Part shown: one piece after another, positions 25,445-34,042 of the stretch
Layout of the letters: each line of letters opens with the position of its first letter
Numbering within the stretch: the first letter of the stretch is position 1
Assembly (NCBI GenBank): GCA_944389015.1
Contig: CALXKS010000046.1
Span: forward strand, 1-52,832
Length of the DNA: 52,832 nucleotides
Direction: 5' to 3'
DNA from: an uncultured Spirochaetaceae bacterium
GTDB taxonomy: Bacteria; Spirochaetota; Spirochaetia; Sphaerochaetales; Sphaerochaetaceae
Program-made: the position numbers and the translations under genes
The notes under the pieces: model-generated
Databases searched by the model: none
What the model was told of the DNA's origin: nothing
The model's input: the letters and a program-made list of their open reading frames with translations, nothing else

Positions 25445-26659
25445 ATGAGAAAACCAGCAATTGAAAGACCCGCTTATCTTGAGAAGCTAAAGAGCTATAC
25501 CGGAAGCGACATCATCCGTGTCATCACAGGAGTGAGACGCTGCGGAAAGTCATCCCTGCTGCTCATCTACAAAGCATGGTTGGAAGAACAATATGGAGAA
25601 GGAAGTGTCATATATCTGAGCTTCGACGGACCTGACTTCATACTGGACAAGAGTCTCAAGGCAATGAGCGCGGCGATAGGAAAAGCACTGACCAAAACCT
25701 CACGTTTCATGCTCCTTGATGAGGTACAGCTGATGGAAGGCTGGGAAAGGGTCGTTAATGCCTATTACAGCACGGGACAATATGAGATCACAATCACTGG
25801 CTCGAATGCGAAGATGCTCTCAAGCGAACTCGCTACGCTGCTGACCGGCCGATACATGGAAATCGAGATGTTCCCCCTATCCTTCTATGAATACAGCCAG
25901 TTCAAATCGCAGCAAGGTGTCGGACAAGATAAGTTGTTCGAAGAATATGTGATGTATGGAGGATTCCCGATAACCGCCTTGCTTGATGAACCGATGCAGA
26001 AGACTGACATGCTGAAATCCATTCTCGACAGCATACTATTCAATGATGTCAGACCGAAGATAGGCAGTGATGCGAACAATGAGACACTTTCAAGACTGGT
26101 AGCTTTTCTCAACGATGCAGTTGGCTTCCCTGTCTCGAGAAATAACCTGATGTACAGGATCAAATCAGCAGGATACAGGATGTACACAGATCTGATAAGC
26201 AGATACATGGATGCATTCGGCGCCTCTTTCCTGTATTACAATGCTCAATTCCATACTGTGAAAGGCGGAGAGAGATTCGGACAGACCGATAAGTACTATC
26301 CTGTGGATACCGGTTTTATCTATCTTACGAAAGGCAATATGAGCGAAAACTACGGCTCTCTCCTTGAGAACGTTGTTTTTCTGGAACTGAAAAGAAGAGG
26401 CATGAAAGTCAGCGCCGGCAGGAACAACGACAGATCTGAAGTGGATTTCATAGCCGTCAAAGGTGCTGAAAAGACATACATACAGGTTTCAGCAACATTG
26501 GTTGATGAGAACACCAGACGACGGGAATTCCAGGCTCTGGAAAGCATAGATGACAATTTCCCGAAGCTTATACTCTCACTGGATAAACATGACTTCTCAC
26601 GCAACGGCATACAAAACATCTACCTTCCTGACTTTCTGATGAGTTATGACCGATTCTAA
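25445..26659 (+). CDS. Orphan AAA+ ATPase with C-terminal DUF4143
   Basis: 404 residues. The N-terminal P-loop ATPase has Walker A GVRRCGKSS near 28-36, Walker B FMLLDEVQ near 93-100, and sensor ITGSNAKM. The C-terminal part (about 215-404) matches the DUF4143 layout with a nuclease-like end (EVDFIA, YIQVSATL). Such genes occur in many variable copies in gut bacteria and archaea; their role is unresolved. A good ribosome site (AAGGAG) lies 8 nt before the ATG. The gene sits alone in an AT-richer patch with palindromic upstream DNA, which suggests a horizontally acquired, self-regulated unit. Confidence 0.88.
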   Translation: MRKPAIERPAYLEKLKSYTGSDIIRVITGVRRCGKSSLLLIYKAWLEEQYGEGSVIYLSFDGPDFILDKSLKAMSAAIGKALTKTSRFMLLDEVQLMEGWERVVNAYYSTGQYEITITGSNAKMLSSELATLLTGRYMEIEMFPLSFYEYSQFKSQQGVGQDKLFEEYVMYGGFPITALLDEPMQKTDMLKSILDSILFNDVRPKIGSDANNETLSRLVAFLNDAVGFPVSRNNLMYRIKSAGYRMYTDLISRYMDAFGASFLYYNAQFHTVKGGERFGQTDKYYPVDTGFIYLTKGNMSENYGSLLENVVFLELKRRGMKVSAGRNNDRSEVDFIAVKGAEKTYIQVSATLVDENTRRREFQALESIDDNFPKLILSLDKHDFSRNGIQNIYLPDFLMSYDRF

Positions 26660-26899
26660 CTGACAACTTATACAATCAAGCTTCACATTTCAGTTTGGAG
26701 ACACACCAGAAAATGTCGGAACAACTCCAGACGGGTTGTTTGGAGAGCTGAAGGGTGGATTCTCGGGCCATAAAACAGGGAATCAGAATCAGATGTCTGT
26801 GCACAGGAGTGAATGTATCCGTCATAAATAAAGTATCTTTTTTCCATGATCCACCGCTTCCCTGAATCGACACATACGATCAGGGATCTGGCATATCAT
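26660..26899. other. Short intergenic stretch after the AAA ATPase
   Basis: 240 bp. A minus-strand frame at 26847-26683 could encode 54 residues beginning MEKRYFIYDGYIHSCAQ, with only a weak ribosome site, so I do not call it a gene. An imperfect hairpin (CCCTGA/TCAGGG with a bulged A, 26860-26885) lies just past the GNAT stop and may terminate that message. Confidence 0.35.
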
Positions 26900-27424
26900 T
26901 TACAGAAGGCACTCAAAAAGCCTGAACGGCACCCATCCTGTATCCTCATAGAACATGGTCACAGTACCTGCATAAACAAATCCTGCTGAGACATAGACCT
27001 TCTCAGCCACATCATTCCCTTCAAGGACATCAAGGCGCAGTACACGGGCGCTATTGCGCCTTGCCTCCGATATGGCGAAGCGTGTCATCTCTCCAGCGAT
27101 CCCTCTTCCGCAGTAATCGGTATGGACACCAAGAGCATGTATTGCCATTGCATCTGCCATCGGAATATCAGACGGCCAGACTACCCTCTCATAGCCATCA
27201 TTGTACTCTCTGTTGAGGACCATTGCCGAAACGGGGATATCTTCCAGGAATCCGATATACAGGGTGCCGGAGGCTATTGCCCCCTTGATGAACTCCTGCG
27301 ATGGATAGACATCATGCTGCCAGCTGTTGGTAAGCCCCATCTGCAGCATTCCATCTGTTATTCTGTAATACAGATTCCTGACAGCTTCATAATCATCATC
27401 AGACGCTTTCCTGATCTTCATCAT
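26900..27424 (-). CDS. GNAT family N-acetyltransferase
   Basis: About 174 residues. The acetyl-CoA pyrophosphate loop reads CGRGIAGEM after the beta-strand AIHALGVH, and the C-terminal part has LDVLEGNDVAEKVYVSAGF, the typical late GNAT segment. Acceptor unknown. Two adjacent ATG codons (27424, 27421) begin the protein M(M)KIRKASDDDY; TATTAT ends 5 nt upstream of the first and there is no ribosome site, so the message may be leaderless. A longer reading would have to start upstream of that box. Confidence 0.8.
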   Translation of the reverse strand: MMKIRKASDDDYEAVRNLYYRITDGMLQMGLTNSWQHDVYPSQEFIKGAIASGTLYIGFLEDIPVSAMVLNREYNDGYERVVWPSDIPMADAMAIHALGVHTDYCGRGIAGEMTRFAISEARRNSARVLRLDVLEGNDVAEKVYVSAGFVYAGTVTMFYEDTGWVPFRLFECLL

Positions 27425-27480
27425 GAAGAATAATACAGATAAGCTGCCACAATAGAAAGCATGCAGCAGCTGATATTGCA

Positions 27481-28023
27481 TCAATATCCTGAGCGGAACT
27501 CTGAGAATGCGACCATTATGCTCTCAATCCCAAGAAGCACAAGATACAGCCCTATTATCCAACCAGCGGATATCAAGGTGATCCAGGGTCTGATCACAAG
27601 CATCACACCAAGGATAATTCCTATGATATTCAGGAAAAGCGAACAGTAGTACGCCCCTTTCCCTGCCCATTCGCGTATCCCGCCAAGCCTTGAGAGACGC
27701 GATATGCAGTGGGCTATGAACCAGATCGGGAACAATACACCAAGGATAAGCGACCCCGCCCCCGGATAGGCGACAAGCATTATGCCTGTCATCACGCTAA
27801 GTATCCCGGATACCAGGGAAACCATCGGACCGAATCCTGTGAAGCTCTCTATCCTGATATACATTAGGATATCCGCAACCCCCATGATGATAGCGACTAT
27901 GCCGCATACCATCATGAATCCGGACATGGCTCCAAGAGGATTGGCGAATACAGCGACTCCAAGGACAATGAGAATTACACCTATAAGGAATTCAAGCCAT
28001 CCAGAACCAGAGCGTCTCATCAT
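27481..28023 (-). CDS. HdeD/DUF308 family membrane protein
   Basis: 180 residues, six membrane helices in three pairs. The repeats begin LIGVILIVLGVAVFANP, LVSGILSVMTGIMLVAYPG and IIGIILGVMLVIRPW, the usual DUF308 triplication. HdeD of E. coli is linked to acid resistance; the molecular role is not known. It overlaps the ftsH stop by 4 nt and has a GAGGAG ribosome site, so it is the last gene of the ftsH operon. Confidence 0.82.
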   Translation of the reverse strand: MMRRSGSGWLEFLIGVILIVLGVAVFANPLGAMSGFMMVCGIVAIIMGVADILMYIRIESFTGFGPMVSLVSGILSVMTGIMLVAYPGAGSLILGVLFPIWFIAHCISRLSRLGGIREWAGKGAYYCSLFLNIIGIILGVMLVIRPWITLISAGWIIGLYLVLLGIESIMVAFSEFRSGY

Positions 28024-29849
28024 TTCTCCTCACCCCCTTTCTCAAGAATGGACATGAACTCCTCTCCTGTTATCGTCTCCTTCTCATACAGATACCGTGC
28101 AAGCTCATCAAGCTTTCCGCGGTTATCCTCAAGAAGCTTCCTGGCCTTCGCATGCTGGGCCTCGACAAGCGAAACGACCTCTTTGTCTATCTCCTTCTGC
28201 GTCTCCGCTGAGCATGCAAGGGATGCATCCCCTCCAAGATACTGGTTGTTCACAGTCTCAAGCGCGACCATCCCGAAATTGTCGCTCATGCCATAGCGCG
28301 TGATCATCGCCCTGGCAAGCTTCGTCGCCTGCTCGATATCATTGGAGGCTCCTGTGGTCACTTCATTGAATGCGACCTCCTCTGCAGCCCGTCCTCCTGT
28401 GAATGTGGCGATCTTGTTCTCGATCTCCTCCTTCGTCATCAGGTATTTATCGCCGGTCTCTACCTGCATTGTGTACCCAAGGGCTCCCGATGTTCTCGGG
28501 ATGATCGTGATCTTCTGGACAGGGGCGGAATGTGACTGAAGAGCAGCGACAAGAGCATGTCCTATCTCATGGTATGCCACTACCAGCTTCTCCTTGTCGG
28601 AAAGCACAGCATTCTTCTTCTGATAGCCTGCTATCACGACCTCGATGCTCTCCTCGAGATCTGATTCATTCACTACAGTCCTTCCGCTTCTTACAGCCCT
28701 GAGCGCCGCCTCGTTTATGATATTCGCAAGCTCCGCACCCGATGCTCCCGCAGCCATACGGGCAATTGTATGGAAATCGACATCCTCCGCGGTCTTAATC
28801 TTCTTCGCATGCACACGGAGTATTGCCTCCCTTCCTGCAAGGTCAGGAAGTTCAACAGGCACACGCCTGTCAAAGCGTCCTGGACGGGTAAGAGCGGGAT
28901 CAAGGGATTCAGGGCGGTTCGTCGCTGCAAGGATCATGACTCCGTTATTGCTCTCGAAGCCATCCATCTCCGTCAGAAGCTGGTTGAGCGTCTGCTCACG
29001 CTCATCATTGCCTCCATAGCTCCCGGAGTTTCTCTTCTGCCCAATTGCATCGATCTCATCAATAAAGACTATGCATGGAGCCTTCTCCTTCGCCTGCCGG
29101 AAGAGATCGCGGACCTTCGATGCACCCATGCCGACGAACATCTCCACGAATTCAGAGCCTGATATGGAGAAGAACGGGACATCAGCCTCTCCTGCAACGG
29201 CCTTCGCAAGCATTGTCTTTCCCGTTCCAGGAGGCCCCACAAGGAGAATGCCTTTCGGCATCGAAGCGCCTACATCTGTGTATTTCTTGGGGTTGTGGAG
29301 GTAATCGACAATCTCAGCAAGGCTTTCCTTTGCCTCATCCTCTCCTGCCACATCGCTGAAGTGTATGCCCTGCGTCGACTGTACATAGATCTTCGCATTG
29401 CTTTTCCCCATGCCGAACATCATCGAGTTCTTCCCGCCGGCCTGCTGCATGAGCTTCTTGCTGAAGTACTGGCCGATCGCGAAGAAGATAAGCAGGGGAA
29501 GAATCAGATTGAGGAAAAGACTCATGAGGGGAGACATCGGCTCAATGATGACCTTTGAGAATACAGCTCCAGATTCATAGAGCCTCTCGGTAAGATCAGG
29601 ATCGTCCATCGTCCCTGTCTTGAAGATCATCGTATTATCCTTATCGGTGAAGAGGATCTGGTTATCATCGATCTGCACCGTTCCGATGTTCTTCTCATTC
29701 ACCATATCCATGAATCTGCCATAGTCGACTTCTATAACCTGTCCCCTCTGCAGAAGCGGGGAGAGAAGCATATTGAAAAGGAATATGACAACAAGGACTA
29801 TTATGTAATAGTAGATAAGTGGTTTCTTCGGGGATTTTACTTCTTCCAT
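28020..29849 (-). CDS. ftsH: ATP-dependent zinc metalloprotease FtsH
   Basis: 609 residues. Order: membrane helix about 12-33, periplasmic domain, membrane helix about 108-126, AAA domain with Walker A GPPGTGKT (205-212), Walker [12 protein letters not shown] and SRH ending RPGRFDRR, then the M41 peptidase with HEIGH (H427, E428, H431). It degrades misfolded membrane proteins and selected regulators. The ATG at 29849 is favoured by an AGGAGA site and begins [10 protein letters not shown]; an upstream in-frame ATG at 29870 lies inside the preceding gene. Confidence 0.96.
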   Translation of the reverse strand: MEEVKSPKKPLIYYYIIVLVVIFLFNMLLSPLLQRGQVIEVDYGRFMDMVNEKNIGTVQIDDNQILFTDKDNTMIFKTGTMDDPDLTERLYESGAVFSKVIIEPMSPLMSLFLNLILPLLIFFAIGQYFSKKLMQQAGGKNSMMFGMGKSNAKIYVQSTQGIHFSDVAGEDEAKESLAEIVDYLHNPKKYTDVGASMPKGILLVGPPGTGKTMLAKAVAGEADVPFFSISGSEFVEMFVGMGASKVRDLFRQAKEKAPCIVFIDEIDAIGQKRNSGSYGGNDEREQTLNQLLTEMDGFESNNGVMILAATNRPESLDPALTRPGRFDRRVPVELPDLAGREAILRVHAKKIKTAEDVDFHTIARMAAGASGAELANIINEAALRAVRSGRTVVNESDLEESIEVVIAGYQKKNAVLSDKEKLVVAYHEIGHALVAALQSHSAPVQKITIIPRTSGALGYTMQVETGDKYLMTKEEIENKIATFTGGRAAEEVAFNEVTTGASNDIEQATKLARAMITRYGMSDNFGMVALETVNNQYLGGDASLACSAETQKEIDKEVVSLVEAQHAKARKLLEDNRGKLDELARYLYEKETITGEEFMSILEKGGEEK

Positions 29850-29850
29850 T

Positions 29851-30243
29851 CTATTTTCTCCTATCCTCATCCATTGAGGATCTTATAGCCATAAGCGACT
29901 CAAGCACTGCTTTCTCTGCCGCCAGCATCGCGAAATCAAGGTAGTACTCTGCAATGAGCAGCCTCTCATCCGATGATGGCTGCACATCATCAGAGGCAGC
30001 GCTTCTCAGAGCTTCCTCTACAGCACTGTATTTTTTGGATATCCTTGAGACAGCCGCTGACTGGGAGAAACGCAGCTTCCCTGAAACAGCGCTCTTCAAT
30101 TCATAGAGCTCCCTCTCAGCTCGTGCGATCTCTTCATCGAGCTCTTCCGGATTTCTGCTTTCACTCAGATGTATCCTGTCATGAATACAGCAGATAGCTT
30201 CATCAAGCTCGCATAGTTTCACAGACAGCATCCCATGTCCCAT
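29851..30243 (-). CDS. Small helical protein of unknown function upstream of ftsH
   Basis: 130 residues, almost wholly charged and helical with likely coiled coil (EELDEEIARAERELYELKSA), no membrane helix, two early cysteines. I do not recognise a family. It begins with a good AGGAG site, and its TAG stop is 1 nt from the ftsH ATG, so translation of the two is coupled. The ribosome site of ftsH lies in its last codons. It could be a modulator of FtsH; that is only a guess from position. Confidence 0.7.
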   Translation of the reverse strand: MGHGMLSVKLCELDEAICCIHDRIHLSESRNPEELDEEIARAERELYELKSAVSGKLRFSQSAAVSRISKKYSAVEEALRSAASDDVQPSSDERLLIAEYYLDFAMLAAEKAVLESLMAIRSSMDEDRRK

Positions 30244-30343
30244 AAGATTCTCCTAACAGAATATAAGGTACTCATGACTATCTGAGATGAAAACTATCAG
30301 TATCTTCTGTGTGTATTGACAGAATCATGGAAATGTAAGGGTA

Positions 30344-30874
30344 TCAGGGGCGGATATCCCCCAGGAGAATCCTGTATACAGTATGGACAATATCATCGAT
30401 ATGCTCTGTATCACGGTCAGACCATTCCCTGAGGATCCCGATTACAGCTTGGCAGTGGTATCTTCTTATCACAGCGAACTCCGAACGTGTACAGTCCCTG
30501 TATAGTCCTTCAAGCTCTGCCAGACGGTCAAAGAGATCATACATGCCCTCAGCCAGCAATCTATCGAGTTCATCCCTGTAATTAGTCTGCATGGATTTTT
30601 TTATATATGGAGCCGCATTGAGAGCCATGATGAAGAAGCTCCTTATCCCGGACTCTGGGTTATCACGGTCCCATGCTTCATCAAGCAGCTGGTCAAGCCT
30701 CTTCTGGAATATCCACTCGATCATCTGCGGGATTCCGTCGAAATGATAATAGAATGTCTGTCTGGTAATGCTGCATTTCTCAACGATATCAGTAACAGTC
30801 AGCTTACGGGTATTCCCTTCAAGCATGATCGCAGCCGCAGCTCTGGCTATCATTTCCTTCATGTCATCAGGCAT
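30344..30874 (-). CDS. TetR family transcriptional regulator
   Basis: 176 residues. The N-terminal helix-turn-helix includes KLTVTDIVEKCSITRQTFYYHFDG, the classical TetR recognition region, followed by a mostly helical ligand domain. The ligand is unknown. The start at 30874 is chosen because an extended -10 (TGG TATAAT, box 30886-30881) lies exactly 6 nt upstream; a longer reading from 30910 would start before the promoter. Divergent from the second TetR gene 145 bp away. Confidence 0.85.
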   Translation of the reverse strand: MPDDMKEMIARAAAAIMLEGNTRKLTVTDIVEKCSITRQTFYYHFDGIPQMIEWIFQKRLDQLLDEAWDRDNPESGIRSFFIMALNAAPYIKKSMQTNYRDELDRLLAEGMYDLFDRLAELEGLYRDCTRSEFAVIRRYHCQAVIGILREWSDRDTEHIDDIVHTVYRILLGDIRP

Positions 30875-30880
30875 GAGTGC

Positions 30881-30889
30881 ATTATACCA
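30881..30889 (-). promoter_or_regulatory. Extended -10 promoter of the first tetR gene
   Basis: TGGTATAAT with the ATG 6 nt after the last T. The same string GTGGTATAAT followed by N3-CTC-ATGC occurs upstream of the hypothetical gene at 46949-47284. Confidence 0.6.
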
Positions 30890-30961
30890 CAGATCACAGG
30901 CAATCTTCACCCATAGCCATGCGCATCTGCCCGCTTTCCATGGCCCAAAGAATCCATTTTA

Positions 30962-30990
30962 TTGACACACTGTCAGTATAGTTGTATTTT
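30962..30990 (+). promoter_or_regulatory. Promoter and operator of the second tetR operon
   Basis: TTGACA (30962-30967), 17-bp spacer, TATTTT (30985-30990). A palindrome TGACA-CAC-TGTCA (30963-30975) overlaps the -35, as expected for autorepression by the TetR protein encoded downstream. Confidence 0.6.
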
Positions 30991-31019
30991 ATTAATCAGG
31001 AATAAAAAAGGACCGGAAC

Positions 31020-31658
31020 ATGCCTAAGACACCGAAGGATATTGTAGCGGCAAGGCCCGCAGAGATTGTGAATGCATGCAGAAAGCTTTATCGGAAAATG
31101 ACATTCCAGGAAATAACACTGAAGGAAATAAGCGCGGAAACGAGCTTTTCGCGTCCCTCGATATACAACTACTTCCATACAAAGGAGGAGATATTCCTCG
31201 CCCTGCTTGAGGATGAATACAGGCTGTGGGCTGATGATCTTGATGCGATCCTCGGATCTGAAAGCCATACTGCAGCTTCATTCGCAGAAGCAATCGCTGA
31301 ATCGGTCGGGAAGCGCGTGCTTCTTCTCAAGATACTCTGCATGAATCTCTATGAGATTGAGGAGAACAGCAGGGAAGAACGCCTTATCGAGTTCAAGAAG
31401 CACTATGGAAGAACGATAGATCTTATTGACAGATCTCTCCGGAAATTCTTTCCGGCGATTGCCCAGGATAAGCGCGAGGAATTCATCTATGAGCTCTATC
31501 CCTTCCTCTATGGACTCTATCCATATATCTATCCTACTGCAAAGCAGAGAAGCGCAATGGAGAAAGCGGGAATGAAACCAAGAGAATCAGGAATAGAGGA
31601 ACTTACAGAGAAACTGGTGAGGAATATTCTTGAAGCATTGATGGAGGGAAACACATGA
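31020..31658 (+). CDS. TetR family transcriptional regulator (second)
   Basis: 212 residues. The helix-turn-helix reads FQEITLKEISAETSFSRPSIYNYFHTKEEIF, a strong TetR pattern. The C-terminal region suits the TetR_C family seen in gut Firmicutes regulators of redox genes. First gene of a tightly overlapping set with a flavodoxin and an ABM-domain protein (ATGA overlaps), so it probably controls them together with itself. Confidence 0.88.
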   Translation: MPKTPKDIVAARPAEIVNACRKLYRKMTFQEITLKEISAETSFSRPSIYNYFHTKEEIFLALLEDEYRLWADDLDAILGSESHTAASFAEAIAESVGKRVLLLKILCMNLYEIEENSREERLIEFKKHYGRTIDLIDRSLRKFFPAIAQDKREEFIYELYPFLYGLYPYIYPTAKQRSAMEKAGMKPRESGIEELTEKLVRNILEALMEGNT

Positions 31659-32104
31659 GAAAACTCATTGCATACTTCTCTGCAAGCGGAGTGACAGAGA
31701 AGAGAGCAGAAGAGCTCGGGAGGATAACTGGAGCAGATCTGTACAGAATATCCCCGGAAGAACCATATACATCAAAAGATCTTGACTGGACAGACAGAAA
31801 GAGCAGAAGCTCTGTCGAAATGAGGAATCCGGATGCGCGTCCAGCAATCGCAGGAAGCTATCCAGATATCAATGCATACACTACTGTATATATCGGATTC
31901 CCGATATGGTGGGGTGCTGCGCCAAGAATCATAAACACATTCATCGAAGGAAATGACCTCTCTGGAAAGGATATCGTCATATTCGCAACCTCAGGAGGAA
32001 GCGCTCTCTTTCCTGCAGTTGAGGATCTCAGGAAAAGATATCCTGATCTGGATATAGAAGCAGGGCGGCTTCTGAACGGCAAGGTCACTGAGGATATCAT
32101 ATGA
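31655..32104 (+). CDS. Flavodoxin-like protein
   Basis: 149 residues. The N-terminal strand and FMN phosphate loop AYFSASGVTEKRA (6-18) and the later FPIWWGAAPRIINTFIE segment match the flavodoxin_4 group, in which the loop is altered from classical T-G-N-T. It probably reduces a small organic substrate or protein disulfide with FMN. ATGA overlap with the regulator upstream and the ABM gene downstream. Confidence 0.87.
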   Translation: MRKLIAYFSASGVTEKRAEELGRITGADLYRISPEEPYTSKDLDWTDRKSRSSVEMRNPDARPAIAGSYPDINAYTTVYIGFPIWWGAAPRIINTFIEGNDLSGKDIVIFATSGGSALFPAVEDLRKRYPDLDIEAGRLLNGKVTEDII

Positions 32105-32430
32105 GCATCATGATGCACCTCTACTACACCGGAACGGAGGGAAACGCCCGCAGATTCGCAGAGGAGATGGAGAGGACGGGAACTGCAGACCTCGTACGTA
32201 ATGAGGAAGGGAATGAAAGGTATGAGTACTTCTACCCTGCTGCCGACCCAGAGACGGTGCTACTGATCGATATCTGGAAGGATCAGGAGGCCCTGGACAG
32301 GCATCACTCATCCCCGATGATGGAAAGAATCTCAGAGCTCAGGGAGAAGTATGATCTGCATATGAGAGCGGAACGGTATCTGGTCTTTCTCTCTGAAGGC
32401 ATATCTGAGAGCAGGTTCATACGAGAGTGA
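32101..32430 (+). CDS. Antibiotic biosynthesis monooxygenase (ABM)-domain protein
   Basis: 109 residues, the dimeric ferredoxin-like ABM fold: MHLYYTGTEGNARRFAEEM, NERYEYFYPAADPETVLLIDIWKDQEALDRHHSS. The ID-x-W-KDQEALD-x-H pattern is typical of YgiN-like quinol monooxygenases. It likely acts on a quinone or similar electron carrier with the flavodoxin encoded next to it. Overlaps the flavodoxin stop by 4 nt; converges with the EFR1 gene 14 bp away. Confidence 0.82.
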   Translation: MSIMMHLYYTGTEGNARRFAEEMERTGTADLVRNEEGNERYEYFYPAADPETVLLIDIWKDQEALDRHHSSPMMERISELREKYDLHMRAERYLVFLSEGISESRFIRE

Positions 32431-32444
32431 AGCAGTCAGAATAT

Positions 32445-33326
32445 CTATTCCTGCTCATAGTGTGAGGATATCGGATTACCCAGGCTTATCGAAGCTTCCC
32501 TGTAATACTTTCTGTAGAGCATGGGAAGCTCATCAATGGGTATTGTATCGGGAATCGACAGATCTGAAAGGATTTCATCAAACCTGTAAGGCCCGTTGAC
32601 CTTCCAGCCATTCAGAAGTCCTATCGATATCGCATCCACAGGACATGAGAATGAACAGCGTACGCATAGAGCACACTTCCTTCCGAATACAGGGCGTCCA
32701 TTCTCCATTCTTATATTTCCCATCGGGCACTTCAGGGCACATAGCCCGCACCCTATGCAGCTGTCATGGGCTTTCATCATAGGCCCCTGGAGCTTTGCGT
32801 AGATCCATTCGATCCTCAGCATCATGGAAACGGCTCTGGCAATAGGCCTCATCCGTCTCTTCTCATGCTCTGAGGCAAGAAGCGAAGAGACGTGGAGAGG
32901 AACAAGTCTTTGCATGAATGAGAGCATGTGCTTTGCCATCGCATCGCTATGGCGGAAGATCATATTGTAGGGCATGACATAGTGACGCTCGGAAAGGATG
33001 TCGAACCCCGCTGAGAGTATCTTCCTGATGCGCCTGGATGAGACGTCATTGAAATGAAGTCCCTCTCCTCCCGTATGGAAGATGAACAGGGCTTTCCTAT
33101 CCTCTGATTCCAGATTGCATGCGAATTCCTCGACGATCTCCGGTGTGTTGAATGCATGAACAGGATAACCGATCCCTACCAGATCAAAGCCATCAGGAGA
33201 TGGGAGAGCGGAGAAAGAAGATGATATCTCATATATCTCACTCCCCGGTCCTAAACAGGATGCATACTCCCTTGCAACGAGCATCGTGTTGCCGGTTCCG
33301 GAAAAGACATAGAGAATGGATCTCAT
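32445..33326 (-). CDS. EFR1-type flavodoxin-ferredoxin fusion
   Basis: 293 residues. The N-terminal flavodoxin domain has FSGTGNTMLVA (8-18), the FMN phosphate loop. The C-terminal part carries two 4Fe-4S motifs, CIGCGLCALKCP and CALCVRCSFSCP, about residues 191-230. EFR1 family proteins pass electrons within one chain between FMN and two clusters; partner reactions are unknown. It shares a 4-nt overlap with the aldolase gene upstream. With the neighbouring flavodoxin and ABM genes it marks this as a redox region. Confidence 0.9.
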   Translation of the reverse strand: MRSILYVFSGTGNTMLVAREYASCLGPGSEIYEISSSFSALPSPDGFDLVGIGYPVHAFNTPEIVEEFACNLESEDRKALFIFHTGGEGLHFNDVSSRRIRKILSAGFDILSERHYVMPYNMIFRHSDAMAKHMLSFMQRLVPLHVSSLLASEHEKRRMRPIARAVSMMLRIEWIYAKLQGPMMKAHDSCIGCGLCALKCPMGNIRMENGRPVFGRKCALCVRCSFSCPVDAISIGLLNGWKVNGPYRFDEILSDLSIPDTIPIDELPMLYRKYYREASISLGNPISSHYEQE

Positions 33327-34000
33327 TCAATATCAAGGAGGGAGCTGTCCTCTCCATGGATTGAATACCAGTCATCCCTGAATGACTCAATCGCCCCGGA
33401 GACAAGAGGCGAATACATGGCCTGATCAAGAATATCAGGACTGACCGTGACAGCATGCGCCCCGGAATGGAACGATGACAGGATCTGTGCCACATTCCTA
33501 TATGAGGCCCCGAGGATCCTGGCACTGCATTCATTCGTGCATCGTCTAAGCCCTTTGATGACATCATCCGCATCAATCGAAGTATTCTCCATCCTGTTGT
33601 AGTAAACAGCAAGATAGGATGCTCCCGCCATGGCTGCAAGAACACCCTGCAGCTCTGTATATATTGCCGTAGCAGTGATCCGGAACCCTTCCGAAGCAAG
33701 ATCTTTTATAGCCTTCAGCCCTTCCCTGTCGACAGGTATCTTGATATAAGTCTCCATTCCAAGCCGCTCCGCAATCAGCCCCGCTTCCCTGATTATCCCA
33801 TCAGAGTCCGAGGATATCGTCTGGACATGAAGCGATCTTCCGGGACCTATCAGCTCCTTTATATCCTCCATCAGGTTCCAGAATGGCACCTCGCCTTCCT
33901 TCCTCAGTATTGAAGGATTGGTCGTGACTCCCGCTATGGGATAGAACTCAAGCGCTTTCTCTATCTTTCCTGTATTCGCCGTATCAAGAAGAAGTTCCAT
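33323..34000 (-). CDS. Transaldolase / fructose-6-phosphate aldolase family
   Basis: 225 residues, the short transaldolase type. Seen: MELLLDTAN, VTTNPSILRKEG, and the Schiff-base lysine K87 in METYIKIPV (E. coli FsaA uses K85). It would cleave or transfer a dihydroxyacetone unit from fructose or sedoheptulose phosphate; short transaldolases and FSA cannot be separated by eye. TAGAAT (34012-34007) lies exactly 6 nt before the ATG and there is no ribosome site. Confidence 0.9.
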   Translation of the reverse strand: MELLLDTANTGKIEKALEFYPIAGVTTNPSILRKEGEVPFWNLMEDIKELIGPGRSLHVQTISSDSDGIIREAGLIAERLGMETYIKIPVDREGLKAIKDLASEGFRITATAIYTELQGVLAAMAGASYLAVYYNRMENTSIDADDVIKGLRRCTNECSARILGASYRNVAQILSSFHSGAHAVTVSPDILDQAMYSPLVSGAIESFRDDWYSIHGEDSSLLDIE

Positions 34001-34042
34001 GGAAGAATTCTAATGCACCATCCGGATTAATTCCATAATTTC

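Noticed and set aside
26683..26847. 54-residue protein gene on the minus strand
   Set aside because: Weak ribosome site and no recognisable family; noted in the intergenic entry only.
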